Below, piece by piece: positions 34,377-45,214 of a stretch of 64,000 bases of DNA (its first letter is position 1; every line of letters starts with the position of its first letter). Location of the stretch: the NCBI GenBank assembly GCA_047967505.1, contig CM106541.1. The stretch is one strand, 5' to 3'. A program made the position numbers and the translations under genes. The notes below the pieces were generated by a model. The model worked only from the letters and a program-made list of their open reading frames with translations. It had not been told where the DNA came from and did no database searches. Source of the stretch: Dipteris shenzhenensis (taxonomy: Eukaryota > Polypodiophyta > Polypodiopsida > Gleicheniales).

Positions 34377-34538
34377 TGTTGAGGGGATGGTGTAAATTGC
34401 ACCATCTAGATAAGATATTGAAGGCAAATCCTAACCCTAAGGGTATATATTCATGATTATGTTCAATACAACAGAATTGTGCAGGTAGCTATATCATGTG
34501 CACTCCTCTCTCTCTCTCTCTCTCTCCCCACTTTATCA
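34377..34538 (+). repeat. 3' LTR of the short-LTR element
   Basis: Matches 31598-31789; ends ctttatca, followed by atttt. Confidence 0.75.
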
Positions 34539-34581
34539 ATTTTGTTAGGGAGGGTGAAGGTGGAGGGATTGCATATGAAAG

Positions 34582-34660
34582 GGGATAGAGCAATCGACCA
34601 GTTTCGTGTAAGAGTTTGCATATGAAAGGGGATGGATAATCGACCAGTTTCATGATAACA
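34582..34660 (+). repeat. Short tandem duplication
   Basis: ttgcatatgaaaggggat... and atcgaccagtttc occur twice in 80 bases. Confidence 0.8.
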
Positions 34661-35145
34661 CAAGTGCCTCAACTAATGAGGAATCCCAATCCTCTGCAAT
34701 ATCCACAGGCTCCCAATCTTGCTCCAGTAGTTCCGGTGCAACAACTCCAACTTGAAGAGCTAGAACCTCACTATGAGTATGAAACAGAATACCTTATGTA
34801 CTACATGGATGGTGTCGAAGGACTCATCCCAATGTATGCTAATCAAGTAATGCCCACCACATATCGAACACCCATCAAGTGTATTGGTTGTGGAGGAGAA
34901 AACCACTGCATAGCAGAATGCCCAAGGGTAACCCCATTTCATTCCAACCTATGTGCAGGGAATGCGAAGTTGGGCATGCTTGCATGGATTGCCCACCAAG
35001 AACAAAGCCTCAACCAGCCACGGAAGTAAGACCTGATGTACCCCTGGGGATGATAAGTGTGGAAAATCATAGTGTGGCAACACAAAGTGTGGCATCACAT
35101 CCAGTCTTGACCATAACAAGACAACAAAAAGAAGCAGCACAGTAA
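34652..35145 (+). pseudogene. Ty3/gypsy gag C-terminus with zinc knuckles
   Basis: Open from 34652 to 35029, then continuing in another frame. It has one perfect CCHC knuckle (CIGCGGENHCIAEC, about 34878-34919). Across a frameshift near 34940 there is a second, shortened one (CRECEVGHACMDC) that has lost one residue between the second Cys and the His. Gln/Pro-rich sequence precedes the knuckles. It stands upstream of protease and RT sequence of the same orientation, so it is the nucleocapsid end of a gypsy polyprotein. The frameshift makes it non-functional. Confidence 0.7.
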
Positions 35146-35193
35146 AAACCCCTTTCTGCTCAAAAAGCAAAGAGTTCTCTGGCAAAACAAGCC

Positions 35194-36122
35194 ATGCCAA
35201 TCCCACAACACAGTGAGACCATGCCTAGCACATCCAAAGAAAGTGCCACTCAAAAAGCCAAGGAAGCATACCCCAATGCTGAAACTAAAAAGGTGCGTTA
35301 CCAAGCCTTGAAGCAATGGGTACAACAAGAGCAAGAAAAATTTGAGGCAGACAGGATGGCAGCAACAGAAGTCAGAGCACCATCAGCACCTAGCGTTGAC
35401 ACAGTGATTGATCACAACAACTTCCAACGGGTAATAGAGCAACATGCAAAACATCCCCAATTGAATAGCACTGCACTAGCAAGCTTGATAAGCTGCCCCG
35501 TCACAATGCCAGTTGGTACTTTACTAAGAAATTGCCCTACAATGTGGGAGAATTTCAAGGAATGGATCAAATCTTCACAATACTTCCCCCCACCTAAAAA
35601 GGAGGAAAAGGTCATTTTAGTAAAATTCGATGCTAGGGATGACATAAAAAATGTAACCATCCCGCTGGAGCATAAATCCTTTGGTCAATATCCCTAACAG
35701 TAGTAGACAGCAAAACCGGAGTAAACATTATGGCAAGAGAGATATATGAAGAATGGGGCCTACCTCTAATGCAGAAGGCCACATTTAACATCCACCTAGA
35801 TGACCATACAAAAATGAAGCCATTGGGTATCGTTGACAATGTGTCAACAAAAATTTCTAGAGTAAGATTCACGCTCTAGTTTACTATCTTGGATCTTCCC
35901 AAGGGTGCCACCGCATACTAGATATTGCTAGGAAGACCATGGCTTTGGGAAGCGTCAGTACATGATTGGGGCACTAATAGGATCACTATCCAAAATAGAG
36001 AAACCGCTATCAAGATAAATCTGGGAATAAGGGAAATCAAACCCACTATTCCTAGAAATGTTGAAGACACTTCTTCCACTACAGCCACTAGTCATGCATC
36101 CCTGTACCTACCAATGCACTAA
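35194..36122 (+). pseudogene. Ty3/gypsy spacer and aspartic protease
   Basis: A 168-codon frame (35194-35697) leads, after a frame break at 35697, into a retropepsin-like domain. The active-site region reads VDSKTGVNIM, where relatives usually have D-S-G or D-T-G, so the catalytic Gly is replaced by Lys. The C-terminal flap/core motif ILLGRPWLWEASVHDWG is present around 35920-35965. Stops at about 35877 and 35919 interrupt it. The retropepsin would cleave the Gag-Pol polyprotein; this copy is inactive. Confidence 0.65.
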
Positions 36123-36172
36123 AGCCCATAGAAGGGGATACACAAACTAATGTCGATAATTAGATACAGGCG

Positions 36173-36977
36173 TTGGCTACAATAGATAATTGTAAAACAA
36201 TACATCTAATGTTGCCAGATGTGGATGCCCAAATGATACAACTAGAAGCACCAATCTGGGATGATGAATCAGAAGTAGTGGAAATGTTAGTCTTCATGAC
36301 AGGTGTCGAATGGGACAGTGACCCTGAAGAGTCCATAATAGAAGACTACGGTGCCGACATAGAGTGGGATATGGAAACAGAAGCTAATAATGAAACCTTG
36401 GAAGGCCAAGTATTTGACAATGACTTGGCAATCCTACAAGCACTCATGGCCATTGAATACCCTCGACCCTCCAGCACAATCCAATAGCAATCAGTCTAGG
36501 AAAAAAAGGAGGGTGTACAATGCCAAACAGCCAATATAGAGCACTTCAATCAATTCGAAAGAATGCAGACTAGAGTGGTTGAATTGTACTTATAAGCCCA
36601 CAAAAGCAACTGAGTCCCCAAATTTTAAATGGGATCCTAAAGGGCTTGAAGGTGTTTATATGGCTGAAGAACCACTGCTTGGGAGTGCGACTCCTATTGA
36701 AAATCCATCAGTGGTCTCACAAAGAAAAAAGCTTAGAAAGTTCAAACCCAATGTGAGAATGAAGAGTGAAATGGTGAATAGTAACAAAAAAGAAGAACAA
36801 GGGAACACAGGTGAATCAAACCAAGTATCTTCCAATGGAGCTAGCCACCAAGCAAGCACCTCAAAGTGCCATGAAGGCCTAAGGGAAGTTCCCGATTACT
36901 TCAAAAACTACACTAGAGAAGAAGCAACAATAGCAATGCCTAGGCTATTTAGGGAATTAGATCTCAAAGAAATATAG
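36173..36977 (+). pseudogene. Ty3/gypsy linker between protease and reverse transcriptase
   Basis: Two open frames (36173-36487, acidic with WDDESEVVEMLVF and DSDPEESIIEDYG; 36579-36977, Lys/Ser-rich, ending ELDLKEI). They occupy the position of the acidic linker upstream of RT in this gypsy lineage. No enzymatic motif. They are separated by stops and are out of frame with each other. Confidence 0.5.
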
Positions 36978-37141
36978 AATATCGAGGATACCCCAGTGTA
37001 TGGACCAGCCACGACAAAGGAAACTAAATCTTACCTTAGACGGAGAAGAAGAAAAGCTTGTATACATCGGTGAATAGCTCACTCTAGAAGAAGAAAAATA
37101 ATTGAAAGCATTGCTAATGGAATATAGATGTTAGAGATTGC

Positions 37142-37547
37142 ATGGCTTGGTCCTACAAAGAAATAAAAGGGATTTCCCAAGAAGTTGCAATACATACCAT
37201 ACCAATAAGGGAAGGATCCAAACCAAAGGTATGTGGACCTTATAAGACAAATCCCAAGTATGGCACCCATGTCTATGAAGAACTAGAAAAATTATTGGAT
37301 GCTAGTTTCATTTATGAGATCAAGCATACCGATTGGGTGTCACCAATTGTGATTATTCCTAAGAAAAACAAGAAGCTCAGAATATGTGTGAATCTCAAGA
37401 ACATCAATGCAGCAACAATCAAAGATCATTATCCCCTACCATTGACTGAAATAGTTTTAGAAAGGGTAGCAGGATCTAAAGTGTTTAGCTTCTTGGATGG
37501 GTTTAGCAGATACAACCAAATAGAAATTGCACCTCAAGATCAGGCAA
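37142..37547 (+). pseudogene. Ty3/gypsy reverse transcriptase N-terminal half
   Basis: A clean 135-codon reading of the RT fingers and palm start: AWSYKEIKGI, KPKVCGPYKTNPKYG, DASFIYEIKHTDWVSPIV, IIPKKNKKLRICVNLKNIN, HYPLPLTEIVLERVAG, FSFLDGFSRYNQIEIAPQDQ. It therefore reaches the first catalytic Asp (the D of FLDG) but stops before the YxDD box. At about 37547 it switches without a frame break into copia RNase H. It belongs with the gag and protease remnants at 34652-36977. Confidence 0.85.
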
Positions 37548-38033
37548 CAATGCATGGATACACTAATGCTGATTGGGTTGGTAGTATTTCTGATAGATGA
37601 TCTACAAGTGGATATATGTTCTCTTTTGGGAGTGTTGCAGTCACTTGGAGCAACAAGAAACAGCTACAGTTGCCTTGTCGAGCACAGAGGCTGAGTACAG
37701 GGGTGCAGCAATGGCTGCATGTGAGGTAGCTTGGTTGCATAAGCTACTTTATGATATGCATCAGTCTATAGATGGGCCAGTTGTCATTTATTGTGACAAC
37801 ATGAGCAGTATACACTTGGCAAATAACCAAGTCTATCATGCTAGAACAAAGCACATTGAGGTGCATTATCACTATGTGCGAGAGAAGGTTCTAGTAGGTT
37901 TTATTGATCTAGTTTATGTCAGCATAGAGCATCAGGTAGTTGACATATTCACGAAGGCATTGGGCACAGAGAAGCTATGCAAGTTCAAAGAGCTGCTTGG
38001 TGTGGAGGAATTGGGATTGAGCTCGAGGGGGAG
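37548..38033 (+). pseudogene. Ty1/copia RNase H, 3' end of pol
   Basis: Starts within RNase H (GYTNADWVGSISDR), hits a stop at 37598 where relatives have an Arg/Lys codon, and continues in another frame: SGYMFSFGSVAVTW, ALSSTEAEYRGAA, IYCDNMSSIHLANN, HARTKHIEVHYHYVREKV and VVDIFTKAL. All three acidic catalytic positions can be located. The polypurine tract gctcgagggggag (38021-38033) and an LTR follow. The element's gag, integrase, RT and 5' LTR are absent, because the left side is joined directly to gypsy RT. Confidence 0.85.
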
Positions 38034-38385
38034 TGTTGAGATATCGAGCTCTGCTCATGATATGCCAGGGTGACGGTTGTGCATTTATGTCACTGACTTG
38101 TTAGCTATAGATGCGGTTGGTACATCGCCCATGAATAATAGCTGGATGACAGCTATCTTTATGTACTCTAGTTAGTGTCTCAGTTAGTATGCCACCTTAG
38201 TTAGCTGAGTTTGGTTTGAGACCCACATATAGGGTTCACCTATTCTTTTGTACTTAGAGTTCTTTTGGCTTTCTGAACTAAGAAGAGGAAAACTGTTTTC
38301 AGCCTCCACCTTTGTGTATATTCCCCATTGTGTATGTGAGAAAGCTGCAAGTGAGACTCCTTCTTTCTCTCCCACTCTCTTCACA
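38034..38385 (+). repeat. Copia 3' LTR (right end approximate)
   Basis: Begins TGTTGAGATATC right after the polypurine tract. Its right end is placed near cttcaca (38385) because pararetrovirus-like coding sequence starts soon after; no partner LTR exists in the window to fix it. Confidence 0.6.
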
Positions 38386-38416
38386 CTAGTGTTTACCTTC
38401 CTCTTTTTACCCCTCA

Positions 38417-38960
38417 GGAAATCGATTCATTTGTACATTCCGGCTATCACTATATACATTATGGTTGTTTTGTTCTAGCCATAGAACCTCTTTTCCATTT
38501 AGGTGTAAATGCCACTTGTATGGCAAGTTTAGTAGATACCTGTCATCTTACTCTGAAAGATGCCCGTATAGGTCTTGTTCATGGAAGTCTCAACAAAGAG
38601 CTTGTGTATACCGTGGTCTATCCTAATTTCAAAATGTCTCTTCATGATCCCCATTTGCTAATGCCCTCCACTTGTATGTACAAGTTAGAGGTCTCTCTAT
38701 GAAACCCCAATCTAAACACTGTGCAATCCATGTCCATTCTATCAATTACCTTGTATCTACCATCAATCCTATTCCTCGTCATGTCCATCCTAAAGACGAA
38801 TGTATTTTGTATGAAAAAACCAATGCTGAAATTACCCGTTTTCCCTTTGATGTTGTTCCCATGCCTACTAAATGGGAAACAGATTACCAACATGTTTTGA
38901 ATGAAGTGTCTTCCCAGCCTCCCCAATTCCACATTGAAGACACCCCATCTAGAGCCGTAA
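38417..38960 (+). pseudogene. Endogenous pararetrovirus movement-protein region
   Basis: Translation across two frames resembles the 30K-type movement protein of Caulimoviridae. Visible features are YIHYGCFVLAIEPLF, then MASLVDTC, GLVHGSLNKELVYTVVYPNF, a GLSMKPQS-type strand, and a region ending near PMPTKWE. In a virus this protein opens plasmodesmata for cell-to-cell spread. The copy is broken by a frame change near 38660-38700, so it is an inert genomic fossil. The family call rests on the order of these conserved segments by eye; 30K proteins are diverse, so the genus cannot be given. Confidence 0.65.
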
Positions 38961-40046
38961 TCTGCCGGCGTTCCCCTCATGAGCATGGCAAACGAGTTAT
39001 GCATTTGTCTTTTCCTGCCTCGTCTCGTGTATCTATTGTAGGAATTCCTAGTGATGAGAATGAAGGAAATTCAGAAGCCACCCTGCCTCTGAGAAAGCAG
39101 AGGCTATTCAAGACTGGGTCACATCCACAGCTGCATCTCACTTTCCTGCTGATGCCAGCCTATAGTACAGAAGATCCACAGCAGTAAATCATCAGCCCCA
39201 GACGCATTCCAATTTTCATAGCGTGACTGCATCTGAATGACTACATCCCCGATGCTCATGCTCAGGCCCGTTCATTGGCCTAAGGCCTCTGGGTTCCAAG
39301 CCACTTCTAAAGATGGATCTCTCAAATTAGTGCATGCTCTGTATGCCCTCACCGACAAAGATGATGACAGCATGCCTGTAGAGCAACAACAATTAAATTG
39401 GTGTAATTCACACAACATTGCTATGCAAGCCTACCTCGACGCTTACTACATGGTGCTCTACGATCTACAATTGGCGGTTGGTAAGCTTGACCAAAACATT
39501 CATACTGTTTTGAATGAATTTCAAAATCTTCATTATGGTCCTACTTCCTCATCACATCGCTTTGTGTATACTTCGTTTCCTCCAGCTTTACCCCCATCTT
39601 CAGCTAGCCCTATTGATAACTCCCTTCATCCTGCTAATGCTCCCACTTTTATGCTTTGGCCTGTTTCTTCTCCTTCTGATTGTCAACCTTCTCAATGGTT
39701 GGATCGTGAACATCCTATTATCTGTGCATTTCGTTGGGATAATGTTGAGGAAGATAATGTTGAAGAAGTTCCTTTCATTCCACTTGCCCCTGAGCTCTTC
39801 TTTACTCATGTCACCCTTGATGCTCCAACTGTTTCTGAGCAAGCCCAAAATGGATACAGGAAACAACCGATTGGCGGAGGGCAATATAAAAGGCTAAGTG
39901 AATGCAAAATGGGTACAGGAAACAACCGATCGATGGAGGGCGATATGAAAGGTGAAGTGAACGTAAGGAGTAGCAAAGATCTAGATAGAAAACATGCGGG
40001 AACCAAGAATGATGCCGAGAGGAAGGGAGAAAGTGAAGCAGGGTGA
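38961..40046 (+). pseudogene. Endogenous pararetrovirus polyprotein, downstream part
   Basis: Continues from the movement-protein region through frame changes around 39090 and 39235. The longest open stretch is 39237-40046 (269 codons, with YLDAYYMVLYDLQLAVG and a Pro/Ser-rich middle). In caulimovirids this interval carries poorly conserved sequence between movement protein and coat protein. No coat-protein Cys/His box, protease or RT was found, so only part of the genome is present. The end overlaps a 59-bp tandem duplication (39846-39963), which extends the last open frame artificially. Confidence 0.5.
39846..39963 (+). repeat. 59-bp tandem duplication
   Basis: Two copies (39846-39904, 39905-39963) share acaggaaacaaccgat and flanking text. 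Confidence 0.92.
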
Positions 40047-40339
40047 GGAAGCGACTGCAAATGTCAACGCTTTGTGTACACCATAGCTCTCTAGGTTTGT
40101 GGAGGTGGTGACTCCTGCTCCCTCTTGCATCACTACTCATTAGAGGATTCCAATGCCACCTTTTGTGCCTCGCCACATCCCATTGTACCCTTTTTATTAG
40201 CCCTCCTTCCAAATTTTGGGAGGTAAGATCTCGATCTGAACAATTGATTCATGTTTTAGTCATCTCAATGGAATTATTGATGGATTAAAAAGCCTCATCG
40301 CCAGAATTTTTAATTCTATTCATCGTTTTTATTTTTTAA

Positions 40340-40445
40340 GATCATCTATGTATATTTTTTGAACTTATGTAGAGATGGATTTCAATGCTAAAGGTCACTT
40401 GCATAGATTTTTGAACTTATGTAGAGATAGATTCCAATGCAAAGC
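40340..40445 (+). repeat. 52-bp imperfect duplication
   Basis: gaacttatgtagagat followed by a ggattncaatgc-like end occurs twice. Confidence 0.8.
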
Positions 40446-40595
40446 TCTTCGGCTATGCCATGCGGGGTGGCAAAATTGAGTGATGGCATGCTATTTGATG
40501 GATTCACTATCTCTCTTGGATTGCTTGCAAAGTCTTGGACTTTAGATGTTGTCTTTTAGCGATTATTCTAGGAAGAGTATTGTGAAGGCAACCTA

Positions 40596-40750
40596 GATTC
40601 CCTACAGTAGTCGCTTTTCCAAGAGGTTGGTCACAATTTCAAAGGTTTCCTTGCTTGCTCCATAGCTTAGGATATGGAGATTCCCTACAGTAGTCACTTT
40701 TCCAAGATGTTGGTCACAATTTCAAAGGTTTCCTTGCTTGCTCCATAGCA
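40596..40750 (+). repeat. 83-bp tandem duplication
   Basis: Copies start at 40596 and 40679; they differ at two or three positions (for example tcgc against tcac). Confidence 0.93.
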
Positions 40751-41063
40751 ATGAAGACTTTTGGTTGTTTCTCAAGCCTCAAGTTTTAAGTACAAGTCCA
40801 TCAGGTAAGTGGTTTTAAACTGAAGCATAATCATTGTGAAAAATATTGTGTGCATGTATGCTCAAGTTTACAACCGAATTTTACAAAATTGTGAATTAGG
40901 CTCATCGTGTGTGTACAAGCCCTTACTTCTTAGTTGTTTTTCTCTTATTTGTTTAGATGTTTAGTCCTTTTAATTATGCATAATTTTTTAAATTGTTTTA
41001 GTTCTAATAGTTTAGGTTAATGGTTTAGTTTTTTATTAAGTGTTTTTTTGTTGGCTTTAAACA

Positions 41064-41066
41064 CGT

Positions 41067-41122
<56 letters not shown>

Positions 41123-41126
41123 GAGA
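41064..41126 (+). repeat. (GT)n-(GA)n microsatellite
   Basis: gtgtgt run joined to a gagaga run with one ggg interruption. Confidence 0.95.
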
Positions 41127-41869
41127 GTTTTGCATGTGACATGTGACATTCAATATAAAGCAAGCATGGAGGGTGATAGAAATATAACACCAATATATGT
41201 GTGACAAAATTATAGATATAGAAATTGTGAGAAAAGAGAAAGTTAGAGACAGGTCTTGCTTCACATGTGCTTCATAAGCATGCATATGCATGAATTATTA
41301 GAGAGAGAGATATAGATAGGTTTTGTTTGAGTGTGTGCACATACACAAGAAAGAGGAGGATAGACTTTTAACTTTGTAAATCATTAACATTGGGACAATC
41401 AATCACACAATAGCAATGCATATGGGTCCCCTACTCATTTTCTTATTGTATCTTACATTACAGATATGTGATAACATGCAACTTGGAACTCAAAACATAG
41501 TCTAGGTGGTGCTCCCTCCTTGCAACGTCTCACCCAAAAGGATTGGGTGTGCCTTGCCCAATACAACTTGTGTTCATGTCTCCCCAACCTATCTATCACC
41601 CCACATTTAGGCCCTCCTCTCACCCCAGCTTTAGGCCCTCCCTCTTCTAGGGTGGAAAGCCTCGGAAGGAAGACAACTTGGCATCCAACTTGCTAGAGTG
41701 TTATCATGTAAGTGATCAAGGAATTGCCTTTACATGGTCCTTTTGGCTCCTTCATCTGGTGATTGCACAAGAAGCTCACACTAAAAAATGCAACCTAGGA
41801 TCCCAACCTTGAGAGCCAAGTTTTGATGGAACAAGGTCTCTAGATGGGTCATGCTACTCATCTCTACAA
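41127..41869. other. Anonymous sequence
   Basis: No feature recognised. Confidence 0.35.
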
Positions 41870-41875
41870 AAGTAT

Positions 41876-42610
41876 AGGTTAGCCTCAAAGAGCACCATCA
41901 CCATTAATTGTTTGGGCAACCTCTCTATGGAAGATTTGCTTAGGAGTAAGCTTCAAAGAGTATCATTATCATTAATAGTTTCTATAAATTGACAATAAGA
42001 AACACCATCATGCATGTGCGATGATTGAGCGATAATTGAGCACTACTTCAATAAGTGAAAGCTTCCAAAAGAGATCATTTCTATAGAAGTATGAACAATC
42101 CTCAAAGGGCACCATCACCATGAATTGTTAGGGTAACCCTTTCATAGAAAGCACCATCAAGTCATATAAAATAGATCATTTCTACAAAATTATGTGTAAG
42201 CCTCAAAGAGAACCATCATCATTAATGGCAATTGGTGGGTAACCCTCCTTCATACAAAGGGTTGCCTGGCAGTAAGCTTGAAAGATTATCATCACCATTA
42301 ATAGTTTCTATGAATTGACCGAAGCACCATTATGTATCTGGGATAAGTGAGCGAGCCTCAAAGAGTATCATGACCATTAATAGCTCCTATAAATTGAAAA
42401 TAGGAAGCACAATTAGGGATGTGGGATAAGTAAACACTACTTCACTAAGTGAAAGCCAAGAGATCATCTCTATAGAAGTATGGATAAGTCTCAAAGGGCA
42501 CCATCACCATGAATTGTTTGGATAACCCTTCCACAAGAAGCACCATCAAGTCATGTAAAAGGTAACATCTCTACAAAAGTATGGGTAAGCCGCCTCAAAG
42601 AGCACTGTGA
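41876..42610 (+). repeat. Complex repeat cluster, eight units with higher-order order
   Basis: Eight units each begin like gcctcaaagagcaccatcac and then diverge (41882, 41950, 42093, 42193, 42269, 42355, 42489, 42591). They fall into types that recur about 400 bases apart: the block 41950-42190 repeats at 42355-42590 in the same order, including agaagtatg and gaagcaccatcaagtcat. A related single unit sits at 26720-26790. Confidence 0.8.
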
Positions 42611-43079
42611 CATGAAGTTGGGGATAATAAATAACGTACCTCTTAGCTTCCTACTATTTCCAAACTTCGTGATAGAGATCTTAATCATTATGAAAGGGAA
42701 AATAAAACAAAAACTTTCATGCTAAGAGACCACACCACACGTTCTTCCCTTAGATAAGAATGAAGATGGTAACATCTCAAATGATGTTGTAGTCTAGCAT
42801 AGGGAGAAGGAAAGGATTAGCTAAGGCCATAATCTCACCAAGCCTATTTATGCCAAAGACAAGAGTGATACGTTGTTGAAAGAAGATCTTGCGGCTCAAC
42901 ATGACATGAAGTGATATACATCAAGGGGTTTAAAGGGGCTGATTGGGTCGGATGGGTAGGTTTCGGGGAAACATTGCACCTTCTTCATAGGAATTTCTAC
43001 AAGTAGCTCAAAACACTTTGCAAACTGTCATCAGACATAGAGACCTATAACTTCTAGCAAAGACATTATATCAAAGATT
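42611..43079. other. Anonymous sequence
   Basis: No recognised feature. It may be the decayed continuation of the minus-strand gypsy gag-pro. Confidence 0.3.
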
Positions 43080-44345
43080 CAGGTACATTAGAGATGCACC
43101 TTAAAATGGGCTGCCACCAAATCCAATAGTTACTTTACTGACATATTGATCTGTAAATCCTTCAATACACTCCAAATGTCAAACTTAGCCTCAAACAACA
43201 CTTTCTCAACCTCACTGAGGTTATTTGCCACTTTCGAGGGCAAACTCAATTCGATCTAGGGAAGTTTATCCTTCTCTTCAGGAATTGTTTCCAACAACAT
43301 GGCCTTTATACCAGGCATCGGACCAACTAGAGATTGCAAATCTTGCACCCACTCCGTAAATGTGTCACGAACATTTGCTTGATCCTACCAATTAATTGGC
43401 TCTTTGTCCTTCTTGTCTATTCAGCCAGATGGCAACTCAAGAACTAGTGGAATCTCCATCACCCTTGTCACCATATTGGCAGAATCTCCATGGCACTTCT
43501 GGACAAGAATCGTTGTGGGAACTGGTGGTGTGCGATGAGTGTTGTATCTACAAGCATCAATGGTGTGTGTTGCTATTTGGCATATGGTGCACCATAGCTA
43601 ATTGATTCCACATTCTTTTGGTCCATGGGCATTTAGGACACTAGACAACATGACGTAGATGTAGCAAGGCTTCCATGCCACCTTCAAGCAAGTGAGTGGC
43701 AGTGAGGCCAAGATCTATGGCTAATGTGTCAGGATTCTTGGACGCTCTCCAACACTCACCGGATTCGCGGGCTTTCCCATCCATGCTATTGTCATCAGAG
43801 TCTGTGTTAGAACTATCATCAAACTGATTGATCTTCGATTCATGCTTCATGTGGACTAGCATTCATTCGACATGGTGGGCATCGTCAATGATGTTTTCAA
43901 AGGTCAGTGCTACCATATTTGAGGATGCAACAGCTTGTTTTAGCTTACAATTTAACCCATGCACGAAGTACAAATTCAATACTTCCTAGGGAGGGCACTG
44001 TGCTTGCAGACAAATGGCAAGTGTGCAAAACTTGGCGGTGTGGTCATCCAATGTAGGTCACGTTAGTTCATAGACCAAGCTTTTCAAAGATGTGGACCAC
44101 CATTTTTTTCTACAGATTGGGAGCCAAAAAGGCCACACGAAGCAAAAATTAGGAATGGGTTAATGGTGTATTGTGCAGTCCAAATCATTGCCCTACTATA
44201 GATGTAGCTAGGAATGTCACCATTTGATGGGTTCAGTTTGGTGTACCATGAGAACATTTGCCTACCATGCACTTTCAAACAACATTATATGTGCATCAAC
44301 ATCCTCCTCTGGGAAATCAAAGAACTTGGGGTACTTTACAATCAT
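43080..44345 (-). pseudogene. Ty3/gypsy gag remnant (minus strand)
   Basis: Reading the minus strand from 44345 downward gives the gypsy gag order: KYPKFFDFPEEDVDAHI then MLFESAW; WYTKLNPSNGDIPSY (about 44255); then, near 44070-43870, HTAKFCTLAICLQ, LNLYFVHGLN and ASSNMVALTFENIIDDAHH. A Ser/Asp-rich tail (DDSSNTDSDDNSMDG) follows near 43800. Further down (43380-43170) DTFTEWVQDLQSLVG and SEVEKVLFEAKFDIW suggest the gag-pro linker. Many stops and frame changes. It opposes the gypsy RT at 45215, so two gypsy pieces lie head to head. Confidence 0.6.
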
Positions 44346-44399
44346 GATTGACCAACAAATGCGAACACTAAACACAAACTGGTAACTAGTGGTAAAAGG

Positions 44400-45214
44400 C
44401 GATCAATGGAGGATATGAAGGCATAATAGGGATATCACCTAATGTGGTTGCAAAGCACGAGTGAAGAGAGCTAGAATCTTCAAAATGCTCGTCAGAATTA
44501 CAAGAGCGCTGCTACTGGCTTCCTTGTAGTCCAAGGACTCGATGGAATCCTCAAAGCAATGCAATATGCAGTTTCTATACGAAGCTTCACATGCAGACAT
44601 GTACCAAAGAGGGAATAAAAACAACGTGGTCACCAAAGTGTTAATGGAATGTTTACCACTATGTTAACCAGTCCTATCAATACAATGTTTTGCAAACATA
44701 GCCATGAGCTGGGAAACAAAGCAAGTGGGTCAAGCAATTTAACAGTACACATTCAAGTCGAGTTAATCAAACACGATGATGAAATACTAAAAAGAAACAC
44801 ACTTAAACATGGAGAAAAGGTTGGAAGCCAAAAACAAAAATGAGAAATATACAGGTCAAAGTATTCCACGGAGTACTATGACAACTGACAGGTCTAACTG
44901 AGCAAAGTCACTTGTATTTTAGAAGTTTGGAATCAACAACTTACAAAGAGGGGCAAGGTACCCCTTATAAAGCCTACTTCTTGCCAACAGTCATTATCCA
45001 TGGGGTTTGAAGTAGCAACCATATGAATAAATGGCTACGATTGCGGGGGCAGAACTACATTAATCAGGGCAGCGCTGCATTGAACAAGAAGTGGTTGGCC
45101 TCTTAACTGCACCTTTAAGGGCCTGTCAGAGGCGTCTTGATTGGGTGACCCCAATGGTCTGACCTGTCGTGTTACCAGAATTCCTATCCAATTGGGGTGG
45201 TCGGAAAATTTAAC
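44400..45214. other. Possible minus-strand LTR remnant
   Basis: Lies just upstream (minus sense) of the gypsy gag. On the minus strand it has a TATA-like ggctttataagg at about 44974-44963. No partner LTR was found, so this is a positional guess. Confidence 0.25.

Larger units (their letters stand above)
31598..34538 (+). mobile_element. Short-LTR element without recognisable pol
   Basis: The 5' LTR (31598-31789) and 3' LTR (34377-34538) both start TGTTGAGG and end CTTTATCA. They share blocks such as atggtgtaaattgcaccat and a (TC)n tract; the length difference (192 against 162 bp) comes from the microsatellite and indels. Flanks acttt (31593-31597) and atttt (34539-34543) may be a target duplication with one mismatch. 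The 3' LTR is preceded by a modest purine run (aagatgggg). The base after the 5' LTR starts tgatgctagagc, a poor match to the iMet primer site. The 2.6-kb interior carries no gag, protease, integrase or RT that I can recognise. It is a terminal-repeat element of the LARD/TRIM kind. Confidence 0.75.

Noticed and set aside
39806-40212. Minus frames antisense to the pararetrovirus segment
   Set aside because: Shadows of the plus-strand reading and of the 59-bp tandem duplication.
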